Part shown: positions 1 through 11,524 of the stretch, one piece after another
Layout: every line of letters begins with the position of its first letter
Position numbering within the stretch: position 1 is the stretch's first letter
Source: Theristus sp. LFF4_11
Taxonomy: Eukaryota; Nematoda; Chromadorea; Monhysterida; Xyalidae
Direction: 5' to 3'
Length of the DNA: 64,000 nucleotides
Assembly (NCBI GenBank): GCA_030248135.1
Contig: JASANC010002702.1
Coordinates: 25,603 to 89,602 of the forward strand
Translations under genes and position numbers: made by a program
The notes under the pieces: generated by a model
The model's input: the letters and a program-made list of their open reading frames with translations, nothing else
What the model was told of the DNA's origin: nothing
Database searches by the model: none

Positions 1-1358
1 ATTACTTCTTGTTTATGTTGTGAACGGTTTTTTCCACCGGGTTTTGAAATTCAAAAGCTCAAATTCACACATTCCATGTTGTCCGTTGCCGTTTTTGGGA
101 CGGTTTTATAACTTTCGTGCTCTTTTTTTGTTAATCTATTTTGTTTAGCAATTGTGCTGTGTTATTGTACTATTGCTCAATTTTTTGGAGAAACAGCAGT
201 TTTATACTCCCTTTTCGTTGAAATGTTGAAATTTCAATAAACTTTGAATCTCAGAATCTCATCTTCAAATATTGCCAGCGATGCGCCGTAACTTTTGTTC
301 CACAGAATTTTATTGGAAACAATCAAAATAACAAATGAAAAAAACTTAATGAGCATATTTTGTGTACGTTTCTTGCGCTGCGACAGACTAATAACGAACG
401 TATATTTTATTGTGTAGATATTAGTAAACTCAAAACGTATCAGATTCAAAAAGTAAGTGTACAAAAAAACTCGAAAACCCTTTAAACAACATTTCAGCGC
501 TGAGAACAAAAACTGCATTTTATGTCATGGGTCAAACGAAAATTTACGAAAAACACGAAGTAGAATTGTGTGGCGGCGGCGGTGGGTGCACAACAAAAAT
601 ATTTTTAAAAAAGCGAAACAAAAAACCTTGGAAACACCAATATTCCTCTAAAAACGATTTCTGCGCAACAAGAACAGAAGTAAATAAAAATGAAAAACAA
701 GAAACCATGAAAACCGACTTTCTGACTATGCAACTGAATTTCAGATTATTGTTCACAGAAGAAAAAAGAATAAATCTCCATCTCAAACGCAACAATGTGG
801 AAGCGCGGTGTCGCCCGTTTTCGTTGTTGACGTCAGATTTTATTCTTATCCGGCGTCTGGTGATCACGATACGACACGCGTTTCAACACTGCTTTATGTT
901 GTCCAACATTGCTTTATATAATCATACATGTACTGTCATGTCGATGCTAGGATGAGTTCTGTATGCACAAGACGTACATATGTGTACGGTTACCACACGG
1001 TTGTTCGAAAATAAATAAAGATTTCACCAAAAAAACAAAACAAAACTGAATCCTGAAAACAAAAAAAACAGGTTCCATAACGCAGAAACAATCTGAACAA
1101 ATACGATACAATATAGAATATAGAAAAAATTGGAAAACGATTCTGCGAGACCTTGTAGTGCCGTGCAATTTGTTTAACCGGATGCTGAGAATTCGACGAA
1201 ATGGAAAAACAAATACAAGCGCAAAACGTACACACCGTGGTCAACAAAACGCCGCAACTCCGGGCATAAGAATTGTGTTCGGGGCCTGCGGTGATGGGTC
1301 TCAACTCAACGTGGACACACGATGTTGATGTTGAACGTCAGTGAATCAGAGGGTAAAA
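1..1358. other. Downstream flank, no feature seen
   Basis: This is AT-rich sequence beyond the 3' end of the gene. It holds only short chance open frames on both strands. I see no conserved protein motif, RNA gene or repeat family shared with the rest of the window. Confidence 0.5.
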
Positions 1359-2475
1359 GTGCATAGTGGCCAACGTGCATAGTGGCCATGAAAAATGCCT
1401 AGCTATAGTGTCCAAAACATATGCCAAAGTGGCCACAACATATAGCAGAGTGGCCAATGCCTATGGACAAGTGTCCAATAGCTATAACATAGTGGCCAAT
1501 AGACATGCATAGTGGCCAATACAGGGTTTTAAATAATGCTGTTACAGGGTGATCCAGAAGTTATGATTTTTGAACTTTGTTGTTATTTCTGGCACATTCA
1601 AGTGACAAACTGTTGCTTGAATGTGTTGCAAATCATTTCATGTTTGTTTAATAAGTTTGTTCAGTCAATCAGTCAATATGGCAGCCACACAATATGGCTC
1701 CATAGACACGTTTGCGGTACCCTGGAGTGACGTTCGAGTTTTCGATAAAAAAGTATGTGGCTATGGTTTTTCAAATGTTTACATGTATTATCTAAAAATG
1801 CGGGAGACGTATATAAAAGGAGGAATATGGCTTTGTGTAAGCAGTGAGAGACTTGGCTCGACAACTCTTTTCAAGTCTCTGATGTGGTACACACGGATAC
1901 AAGTAGATAAAAGCTATATTTTTGCGCCGCGTTTGTTTTACTGAAAAGCGTAAAACAGTTTTAAAATTATTTTATACCTGTCCTTTCCAGTTTAGTCCGA
2001 AATCACACCATGTGCGAAATTCTGTGCAAATTCTGTGCAGAACTTCTGTAAATCAAGAATCTGTAAATTCTGTGCAAAAACAGAAAAATCAGAGACTGCA
2101 AAACATTGTTTCATGTGGTTTTATCGTTGCTAACGTACGCATCGCTGTGTACACACCAGCATCAGTGACAAAAAGGTGTTGTCTTCCGTTGATTTTCAGC
2201 CTTTTTACCAAACTTTTGTCACTTGAATGTGCCAGAAATAACAACAAAGTTCAAAAATCATAACTTCTGGATCACCCTGTAACAGCATTATTTAAAACCC
2301 TGTATTGGCCACTATGCATGTTTATTGGCCACTATGTTATAGCTATTGGACACTTGTCCATAGGCATTGGCCACTCTGCTATATGTCGTGGCCACTTTGG
2401 CATATGTTTTGGACACTATAACTAGCAAAAATGCAAATTTTCTCATGGCCACTATGCACGTTGGCCACTATGCAC
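1359..2475. mobile_element. Foldback-type element with subrepeat-rich terminal inverted repeats
   Basis: The left arm (1359 to about 1610) and right arm (about 2214 to 2475) are near-perfect inverted copies. Each begins GTGCATAGTGGCCAACGTGC and contains several copies of a short unit around TAGTGGCCAATA or AGTGTCCAATAGCTA. Each ends with a stretch containing GGTGATCCAGAAGTTATGAT. The roughly 600-bp centre has no recognisable transposase. Long inverted arms built from tandem subrepeats are typical of foldback elements. I could not find a convincing target-site duplication: the left flank ends GGGTAAAA and the right begins CTAATTCA. Confidence 0.8.
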
Positions 2476-4344
2476 CTAATTCAATCAGAGACACTGTCAT
2501 CAGAGTTGTGACTGTATGTGAGACATCGGTGCCTTGCGTTGCGCGACATTACGCACAAACAGAATGAAACACAAAATTTTTTAAACACAAATTCAAATTC
2601 CACCACAAAACCGAACGATAAACGTGGCGCGCACACCAACCCAGTTGATGTGCACGTGTGTGTGGCTGAATGCGTATCCATGGATCGTAAGAATAGTTGG
2701 CAAATCAGTTTTGACCCTGTGTGGCGAGCGGGGACAACTTTTTGAACGAATGCAAAACGCATGTGGGAAAGTGGCGCTACTGAATGAAACGCAAGCATTG
2801 AAGTCGTGGCGATGCTAGTTTTGCTGAACAACAAAAAAACGGTGCAAAAGTGGTCTTGACAGTTTGAATTTTTTTCACAAATCAGATTGTGTTACATTGC
2901 AGCAAGTCAGACACAGTGCTGGTGGTAGGCTAGAGAAGAGAAAATTCAAATTTTTTACGTATCTCGTGGTTATCGCCAAAAATCTATCTTCAGTTATCTA
3001 AAGCGTCCTCCATAAAAGTACAACCTACAATGTATTCACTCGAACGTGTCGGATCGAAATGACGCGTTATGTGTCACATGTGCTCGCAACATACAAACAG
3101 CAAGCCGAACTTTTAGCTGGTGAAAAACATGCGTGAAATGACTAACCAAATTAAAACCCCGTTGCCTGTGCACACGATAAACGGGCGCTTGAAGCAAACG
3201 GCGTCAACGCCAGCCGACACATTCGAATAAAGCTACAATACATATCTCCAAAAAGTGGACAACAGCATGGATCACAACGGACACCACGCGTTATGTTCAT
3301 TCTCGGTTTTTGAACAATAATACAATAGTTTGCGCAAGTGTAGTGTCTGTAATGTACAGGGTGAGCCAAAAAAACTACCGGATTTCAAATTGCTCTATCT
3401 CGCAGCTGGTTAGATGAACTGGGCCACCCTGCACAAAAACCTATTGAACTGAACAATTTTTGTTCGGCATCATGACAAATGAAGATCAATCCACGGAAAA
3501 CCGCAATGCGAGAAAGTGACCTTGCTGCATATTGATTTGCAATCATCACTGATTGATTGAGTTTGATTGATTCCGCCATCGTTTAGCCCGTCAGAATGTC
3601 TAGAGTTTAGTCAGAACAACATGGACCAGCACAGCTTTTGCATGAATCAATCAATCAATCAGCACTGTGCAAATCATCACACGCGACAATACAATCAGCA
3701 CACAAAGACCTCCTAAATGAAACGTAGAATTTGCTGAATTCGGAGACAGACAACTGAATCTCTAAAAGAAACTGGTCGTAAAATTGTGTGAATTTCACAA
3801 GCTTAACAAAAAACGGCACAAAACGCCTCCGAGCGACGGAAAACTAGACATACAAAAGAAAACAGAACAAAAAAGAATAAAAATACACAGACCAACAGAA
3901 AGCGTATTGACACAAGCCGACACACGAGTGATCGATCGTACCAGAGATATACGTACTTTGAAATCGTTTTCAGGTAACGGTTGATTTCATTTGAAGAAAA
4001 AAACACCGCAAAACATCATCGCTCTACCGCTCAACCGCAAGTCGAGTGAAAAGTTACACAACAATCACTTTTTTTGTGATATCGCCCACCGACTCTCGAA
4101 ACATCGAAAGGCCACGAAGCCGGCTCTCCACTGGTGGCGCGGGCTTTGGATTATGGGATGCTGCTTCTGCGTTCAACCCGCCATACACCAAAGACCGTAC
4201 CAGTACGGTTTAGTTGCCGCCGTGTTTCGTCGAACCGGTGGGTGACGAGAAGCTGCAATCTGACAGCGAACGACTCAGCGCGCCAAAAAGCCATGCTCGT
4301 TTTGCGGTGTCTGTGTGTGTTTTCCCCGTGCAGTATTTCTGTTT
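2476..4344. other. 3' flank of unc-62, includes any 3' UTR
   Basis: No coding segment is recognised. The part just below 4345 is presumably 3' UTR of unc-62, but I see no AATAAA on the minus strand near the stop. A small imperfect palindrome (GTACAGGGTGAGCC at 3356, GGGCCACCCTGCAC at 3420) resembles the ends of short DNA transposons. It is too weak to name. Confidence 0.4.
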
Positions 4345-4519
4345 TCATCCAATGGTGGACGCATCGCCCATCATGTGGCCGGTCATTGCGGCCGACAGGT
4401 CGGTCATGTGCGCCCACGGGCTCGCGGTCGGCGCCATCGAACCGTGGCCGCCGTAGTGGTGCGGCATCATCGCGGCGTGCGGTGCACCGTGCGGCAGCAG
4501 CATTTGCGAGTGCAGCATT
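4345..4519 (-). CDS. unc-62: unc-62 last coding exon, Met/His-rich, with stop codon
   Basis: One base completes a Gly. The exon then reads MLHSQMLLPHGAPHAAMMPH, HYGGHGSMAPTASPWAHMTD, LSAAMTGHMMGDASTIG and TGA at 4347-4345. Met/His/Gly/Pro-rich C-termini are common in Homothorax and Meis proteins. The acceptor is unusual: a GTT microsatellite (plus-strand CAA repeat at 4524-4541) followed by TGCAG provides its upstream tract. The phase matches the preceding exon. I saw no AATAAA on the minus strand in the roughly 450 bp after the stop, so the 3' UTR is either longer or uses a variant signal. Confidence 0.9.
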
Positions 4520-4523
4520 CTGC

Positions 4524-4541
4524 AAACAACAACAACAACAA
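4524..4541. repeat. CAA/GTT microsatellite at the last 3' splice site
   Basis: A run of CAA triplets on the plus strand reads as GTT triplets on the minus strand, directly before the TGCAG acceptor of the last exon. It therefore forms most of the upstream tract of that splice site. Confidence 0.85.
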
Positions 4542-4773
4542 TAATAATGGACAAATAGAAAAAAACCGGCTCCGGCACTCGGGCGTACCGGTTTTCAAAA
4601 CCAAACCACATGCGGTCGTTCTTCTTAGTGCGGTCAACATTCCGCATGCTCTGTGTTCGGCGAGTAAACGTGACCGGTTCAACCGAACCATGGTGTGTTT
4701 CAAACGGTTTGCGGCGACAAGAAGCAACAAGCAATAAAAAAAACCAAACTAGCAACAAAAAAACCGCACTGAC

Positions 4774-4954
4774 CCGCCGCTGAGCTGCTGGTGCGCGACG
4801 GCGGCCGCGGCGTACGGATTATGGTGGAACATCTGCGCCGCGGTCGTGCTGCGGTAGAGGTCGGCTGCCGCTTGCGACGCTGCCGAGTGCGCGTAGCCGG
4901 CCAACGGGCCAGCCGCACCGGCCGCAGCAGCCTCCGGCGAGTACGCGTTCGAGC
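4774..4954 (-). CDS. unc-62: unc-62 C-terminal exon, Ala/Tyr/His-rich
   Basis: Two bases complete a Gly. The exon then reads SNAYSPEAAAAGAAGPLAGY, an Ala/Ser-rich part with ADLYRSTTAAQMFHHNPYAA, and ends AHQQLSGG at the donor GTCAGTG. ANYSPDP in C. elegans UNC-62 sits at the same place as NAYSPEA here. The acceptor follows a GCGCGCACACACAG tract, which is purine/pyrimidine alternating rather than pyrimidine-rich. It is 181 nt, GC-rich and probably disordered, with alanine stretches. Confidence 0.9.
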
Positions 4955-5367
4955 CTGTGTGTGCGCGCGCTGTTTTTGCGGTAAATAAACGCGCATATGG
5001 CGCTGCCTGCTGCTGCTACGGCGCACGAGCACACTCATGGTGTCTTACACTTCTCTGGTATCATGCCGTGCACTGCAGAATAAAACTGACTGACTGACTG
5101 ACTGAATATCACCGGCTTGTGTTGCAGGTTTTAGCGCAAATTTTCAGCTCTCAAACATTGGAAACTTTGCTCTGCCGAATAATGCTCGAAACAAAAGTCG
5201 TACGTCGACTATTCACAAATTACTGAACACTGTGCGTCAAAAGAGTCTCCACCTTTCCACGCACATACAGTATGTTCTATTTATAGAACAAAAGTGGCAG
5301 CACAGAAAAGCAAAAAAAACAAGAATGTTTTCCGAAAAAAGAAAACCAGATTTCCAGTGACGCATAC
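4955..5367 (-). other. Intron between the basic-tail exon and the Ala-rich exon
   Basis: This 413-bp intron holds a tetranucleotide repeat (GACT)n at about 5087-5105 and a short alternating CG/CA stretch near its acceptor. I see nothing else in it. Confidence 0.7.
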
Positions 5368-5501
5368 CGGGTGAGGGCGCCGGCGACTGTCCAGATGACT
5401 TGCGTCTGCGATTCTTGAAGACGTTCACGACGGGCGAACGACCGGCACGGTTGCTCTGATCGATCATCGGTTGAACGATGCGACGCCGGGCGTTGATGAA
5501 C
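5368..5501 (-). CDS. unc-62: unc-62 end of homeodomain and basic tail
   Basis: The first base completes Trp48 of the homeodomain. FINARRRIVQPMIDQSNRA follows, so the DNA-contact residues W48, F49, N51 and R53 are present. It continues GRSPVVNVFKNRRRKSSGQ and SPAPSPG. The GRS...NV.KNRRR...SP.PSP tail matches the nematode UNC-62 tail I recall (GRSGQMNVCKNRRRNRSEQS) rather than the vertebrate Meis continuation. It adds a second basic cluster just after helix 3. The acceptor is TGTTTCCAG, the donor GTATGCG, and the length 134 nt (phase 2 in, 1 out). Confidence 0.96.
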
Positions 5502-8500
5502 CTGGAAACATTATGGAGAACGTTGTGTGAAAAAAATGTTTGAACTCAACGGTTGGACGCACACATCATTCATTCATTCATTTTATTTCACACATTACTT
5601 GAACTTGCGCGCTTTTGCGCATAATGTGTGATTCGGGTTGATTAATTTGCGTACACTCATTTAGAAGTTAACGTTTATGTATTTTTCGACGGAATTCAAT
5701 TGGGATCGCTTCGATCTCGTTTCGTTTCGTTTCGTTTCGTTCTTTTATTTGGTTGGATTTTACTGCCAACGTATGAATCATAGTCGACCAATTCAATCCA
5801 ACACAAATCCCAACGTGCGAAAGCTTTCACTGCGGATAAGTTTGCTGGGGCCAGGTTTGAAAAATTAAGAACACTGAATGCAATTCAAAATTGAAATTGC
5901 AACACATTTAGTGGTTTCGCTGACTATATTCAGTTTGGCAGACTTTTTTTAACAAACCAAGAAAGTAGAACAATCGATCACTGCACCACTCGTTGGTCTG
6001 CAACCGAATAAGAAACCGTGGCGCCCGATGTTCGGCGGTTTACAGAGGTTCTACGACTGCGATGAAAACTGTTCACTGCATCATGTTTGAGACAATGCCG
6101 ATGGGGTGACACGGTGCAATAAATTCCAGAAAAAGTGAACAAACAGCAATAAGTCAGTGTAAAACACGCAACGCTGGACGTGACAGCATGGTGGTCGTGG
6201 TCTCATCAATAAACAATTTCTGTTTTATTATTATTTAAAAATGTGCCTGTATTTTGGAAAAGCCGGTGTCGCCTTTTGCTTAATTTCGAGAACAAACACA
6301 CTGCACCATCAATCGTTTGTCGTCGACATGCGCATCATTCTTCTTAATCGCGTTCAGTTTAACTTTAATGATATACATACAGCCCAATCCCCATCACTGT
6401 TCCGGTTTATTACGCTCTGCAACAAAAATTTCAATGCTGTTCCAACCTGAGATCGTATTATTGTTACACTTTCAAATGACGTGGCGACGACCAAACTACC
6501 GTAGTAGATTGGCGCGATGGTGGTGTCAGTCTTCCAAGTTCGTTATGAAGTGCATTTTTGAACTTGAAAGAGATGAAGAAAGTGAGATATATACACATCG
6601 GCAGCCGTATCACGTCACATGTCACCGGGGAAATTGTGTACAACCGTGAAAATAACAAGCTCACTACTGATACGGTTTGTGTACCGTAACGAGACCTTGG
6701 TCTCGACGCGATTTCGGTTATGTGTCACTTTTTAAATCAAATCGGACGTCGATGTAATTGTGTACTTTTATAGAAGCTGTAGAAATAGTGATACGACATG
6801 GTATTTACTGTAGGTCTATATTTCGAGTCCAATAACACAGACTGTGTCTTAATTACAAAAACCTGGCAACTTTAACTCAACGACTTCAGCAGCACACGCA
6901 CACATGGAATACGTTGAACGGCTACCGTAGCCCGATCAGTTTCGGATCCATCCAGAGTTTTGCCAATTTCGACTGTACCCAAACAACACCGTGACAAGTC
7001 AAGAAAGCGCGCACACCAACGTCGCTGCCTGCACCCGAAATCGAGTGAACTGCGTGGCCGTGCGCGAGACAAGATCTCAATATTCGAAAATGCACGATTT
7101 CTGGACAGCTGGCCGTCATTAATCAAAAAACAAAAAAAGTATCGGCGCTCTCGCGAAATCTGCGCCGCGCATCAGTGTGATTGTCCGGTGGGCCTCCGCG
7201 GCTCGACCGAACAGACGTGTACACCATAAGACGAGAGCAGCAAACGCAACTGTTGTTGTAGAGTGGCGTCTGTTATTATTGTATTCCAGCGATATGGTGA
7301 TACACACGCAACATATGCGCGCGTTTTTTGATTTTCGCCTCCCAATCGCAATCGAAGCACGAAACACAACCAACCAACCAACCAACCAAAACCGAAAGGT
7401 GCCGCCTGACTGAGAAAACAATGCACGTTGGTGTTATTGTTGTTGTTGTTGTCGCTGTCGTATTTGCACCGGAGCGGAGTACTCTGGCTATGAGTTTCGT
7501 CACGAGAGACCAGACCAGACCAGAACAGCCGTTGTATGTTTTGAGAATTTTTCAGCGGACTTTTTTTGCCACCGCAAACGCAACAAGCGCATATCTGTGC
7601 TATACACCGTCCATACGCGGGTACCCGACGTTGGTCGGCCATCAATCAAACGCAGTTTTCGTTTGCAGGCGCCCGCGCACGAAATGAAGCGGTAGCAAGG
7701 CGAAAATGGGCGCCGCTTGTTTTCTTCTTCCATTCGAGTTTCGTCAGTTTTGCTCGCATTTTCTTCGCTCACTTTCCGTCTGCTTCCTTATTCGTTCCTC
7801 CTCCGCCCCTCGCCTTCACGCGTCAATATGCGAAAGTTTGACGGAATTATAAACCACACCCTCTCGCCTGATGTATGTACAGTGCACTACGAATAAGGCG
7901 ATCCAGACTTCATCCATGGACTACGATCACGTTTTTTTCTGTCCGACAACGCCTCTAGGAAAAACAGCTTACGGACAATAATGGACAAGTTTTTCAGAAC
8001 AACGACAACAATTCGCTCGCTATATACCAAAATGATGTTCAAACGGGTATAACGTGCGCGTTAAGTTTTTTTTGATCATCCAACGAACAGACGAGCATTT
8101 TAACAATGTCAAAACCAACTGACACTTATCAATCGACCTTGTTTGTCGCGTGTTGTTGGTCTCCGCCCTAGATTATTGGTGACACACTGTAACCCAGTGG
8201 TGTGGTCGATAATCTTTCGAAACTGTCGCGTTTTTCTTTGACCCGCTGTTCACGTTGTCCCGCTTTGTTCTTCAAATACACGCACGATAAAAGATCTATG
8301 TGCCAATTATCTTTTTAAAGTGCGAAAAGAAATCAGAGGTGATTGCAAAAGCCGACGTCGACTCTACCGTATGCGGACAAAAAAAACTTTTTTTGAGGCT
8401 TTTCGATTTATGTGTGCACGTGCGTAATACGAGTCTTGCGTGATCATGACGGTCGGGATGACAACGAAAGTTGATTGATAAACAATGAGCAAATGTGCCA

Positions 8501-11447
8501 CACAAAATTAATTAGCTGAGTTCCGCTCAACAAAGTACACGGGAGCACGGAAGTAATCAGATTATTCAATTCTCGTTGGTGTGGAAATGGTCTCAAGAAT
8601 TTTAATTTCGCCAAATACTTTTTCGCCTGCATGTGACCTGCATGGTGCAGGTTAAAAATTAACCGTTTCACGGCAAGAATTTCGAGCGCGCAGGCCACTT
8701 TCGTGTCATGAAAAACAGCATTCGTGTGACCTTCACGATTACAGCTGAGGAATCTTCAAAAAAGAAGACGCAAGTTTTTTGCTTCAGTGTTTTAAAAAAT
8801 TTCTGACGCAAAAGTTAAAAAAAAAACGGACGCCGCATGAATCCCGGCATTCATGATCTCGATTATCAAGAACGAAACGCACTACTTTTGGAATGTGATT
8901 ATTTACTTTTAAAAATCCCTGTTTTCAACCATCGCCATCTCGACGTGTGCGGTCCTCTCCCGCTCGTGTGGAAATGAGAAAGGGTGAAATCGTGCGCTAC
9001 TTCAAACATCTGCGCGCATCGCAAACGCACAACCGAACAACCTGCGTTTACTCGGGGATATGTCGGAAGATACGACGACGACAACGACGATGATGATGAC
9101 GAGAAAATCATCGGTTGTAATACCGTATGCCCAGGAGTGGTCGCGAAACATTTGTGCGCACACATGAGATACGCATCGCATGACGTGTGTGTGTCTTGTC
9201 GCATGTGGTCAGTTGTGTTCCGCTCGTTACGAATGCACCATTCGTCACGATAATATTTTCGCAACAAACACGGCATATGTTCCGAAGCCGAGTGGAATCG
9301 TGCACGGCAAGCGTGCAGCAAGTGACCACCATCGCAGTCATCATGTTTATAAAATGCACTGACATGTGGCAGCAGGAATACGTGTCCTTTGGTTAGCGGT
9401 TGTATGTATGTGATGAACACGTAACACACGCATTCCTGTCCGTTATCGCTTGTGCAGCGATATTTTTGCCAATGAAAAGCGGTGGTTTGTTGTTGTTTTT
9501 CGAACAATGAGCCGCATTTATCGGCTCCGGATCAAACCGACAAAAGGATGCTCGTGTCACAACAGCAGCAACGGAACAGATGATAGAACCTGCGCATGAC
9601 GTGCTAATTATTATGTATGCGATCCATGTATCATTGACCGCTTGTTCATTGTCGATATATAGCCGTTATTGGCGAATGAGGGTCTTTTGGGATGGGGGGG
9701 GCGACGACGTCACGTCATGAACGTTAGTACCGGTCATTGTTTTGACAGATCATAAACTCACACCGATGCGTATCATCATGTCAAAAATACGCGATTAAAA
9801 ACAATACACCGATATAATCTCGCATCGCATATGTGGCACAACAATAATGGACCGAGTGACAATGACCCTTGCATGATCGTCGAGATGGAAACTACGTTCG
9901 GACTTCGGAGAGATTTTTGAAAAAAAAGCGAAAATGAACACTTTCGCAAACGTTACGTGCAGTGCGATTCGCTACAGTGAGATCTGTGCATATATACATA
10001 CATATATCTACATATAAAACTTGCAAACATGTGTGACTACATCACGTTTGATGCCAACTATGACAAACGAACTTCATCCAGGTGAGAGGTGACTGTCCCT
10101 ATCGCCAAAGAAACTTTGCTGCCACAAAAACGACGTGCAAATCTTAGAGGCTGCACTCGCTGACCAAGAGAGTGATTTACGACCGACTCCTGATTAAGGG
10201 CGAAATTCGCATGAAACGCTCAGCATCAATTATTTTTATGATTATTACTTATGTATATACCTCTCTTTTCACGTTCGAAGACTGTACTCAGCAATGATCG
10301 TGAGCATATGTATCTGCTTTCATTATGAGGCCAGCGCTTTTTATGACCTCTGCTTCGTTGCCTTCAGTTCAACATTATATTGCCGTTCTGGTTCTGTTTC
10401 GAACACACGACCAGGAGTTAAGGACGAAAAAGGACAACATGTTCGAATGAAGGATCAAGCAAAAAGAAAAAAAAGAAGATTATCACCAGCATTACTACGG
10501 TAGCATAAATCTCTGGTGTCTCGTCTCTGCAACACGCAGACACGCGAATTATGAGCGCGCGTGACACACGCGGTGGAAAAACGAGAAACGAGTTCGACCA
10601 ACAGAGGTCACGATCGGTTGGCAGTATTTCGGCCATTTTTAGGGCACTCCAGAGTGGCATTTCAAGCATTAAATGAATGAAATACGAGCACCCTGTGTGT
10701 GCGTGCTATGCCCTCCCCCGTCAGAAATTACGCACAAAACGCAGCCACCGTACCACAAGCGCGCATTTATCAGCGTTTTTGTCATTTATTAATAGTTGCA
10801 ATTATTACCGTGATTTTTATCACGCTCACAAATCGAACGTTTCACAATATTGGACACCCGAGTGGAGAGTGACCCGGCCCACCGGCACCCCTCCCCCGCC
10901 TCCCGAGGAACACACGCATGTTCGACGTTCACGAGTGTAATGACCCGTTCGGGATTTCGGTAGCCGGAGCAATAAACCGCATCAATCAAACGATCCGATA
11001 ATTCGACTAAATAACCGCATTTTCAACCCACACCTCAGAACAAACAATCTGCGCGCGGGATAACTCGCGGGGCGGAGGGGAAAATAAATCCGTTTCGAGT
11101 TCTGATAAACCAAAGAACTGTTGCCCTTCTTCACAGCCGTTTCAAATAGTCTCATCCCAAATGATGATAACAACATTATCTCCTGTCTTGTGTGCGTTTT
11201 GTCGTGAGAAACGCGGCGCGTGGATACCGCGTGGAATTCGACCTCGAAATGATTGCGAGTTACTGTACTTTTATCTTCTCCAACTAGCCCCCCACAATCC
11301 TCCTGCAGTGAGAGACTCCCACTCTGATGGCTAATCAATCGCCCGGACTTTAGCGTTCCACCTTGCCGTGTGATACAAAGAACGACTATTTTGCAAACAA
11401 AAGTGTTAAACCAAAGCAAAGATAAAGAAACAACAAAACACACGCAC
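5502..11447 (-). other. Intron inside the homeodomain, 5.9 kb
   Basis: The intron separates the middle and last homeodomain exons. It contains a pentamer repeat GTTTC (about 5717-5742), a CAAC repeat (about 7367-7390) and a TTG repeat (about 7431-7451). A 202-codon open frame on the minus strand (8899-9507) has no recognisable motif and a Cys/His/Ser-heavy composition typical of chance frames. I see no gene. Confidence 0.6.
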
Positions 11448-11524
11448 CAGTTATTCACTTGCAAAATCGTCAACCCTGTGTCCTGTGCTAGTTGCTTCTT
11501 TTGATCCTCAGACGGGTATGGATG
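11448..11524 (-). CDS. unc-62: unc-62 homeodomain middle exon (TALE loop, helices 2-3)
   Basis: The 77-nt exon, between TTTTTTCAG and the donor GTGCGTG, reads [20 protein letters not shown] and LQVNN, plus two bases of the Trp codon. The PYP tripeptide is the three-residue loop extension that defines TALE homeodomains. LTILQVNNW begins recognition helix 3. The exon is shared by both alternative upstream exons. Its 77-nt length and phases equal those I recall for the matching exon in vertebrate Meis genes. Confidence 0.97.

Noticed and set aside
1351..2483. Target-site duplication for the 1359-2475 foldback
   Set aside because: The flanking sequences (GGGTAAAA and CTAATTCA) do not match at any usual duplication length.
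8899..9507. 202-codon open frame on the minus strand within the homeodomain intron
   Set aside because: No recognisable motif, no splice or context support, and a Cys/His/Ser-rich composition expected from chance in this base composition.
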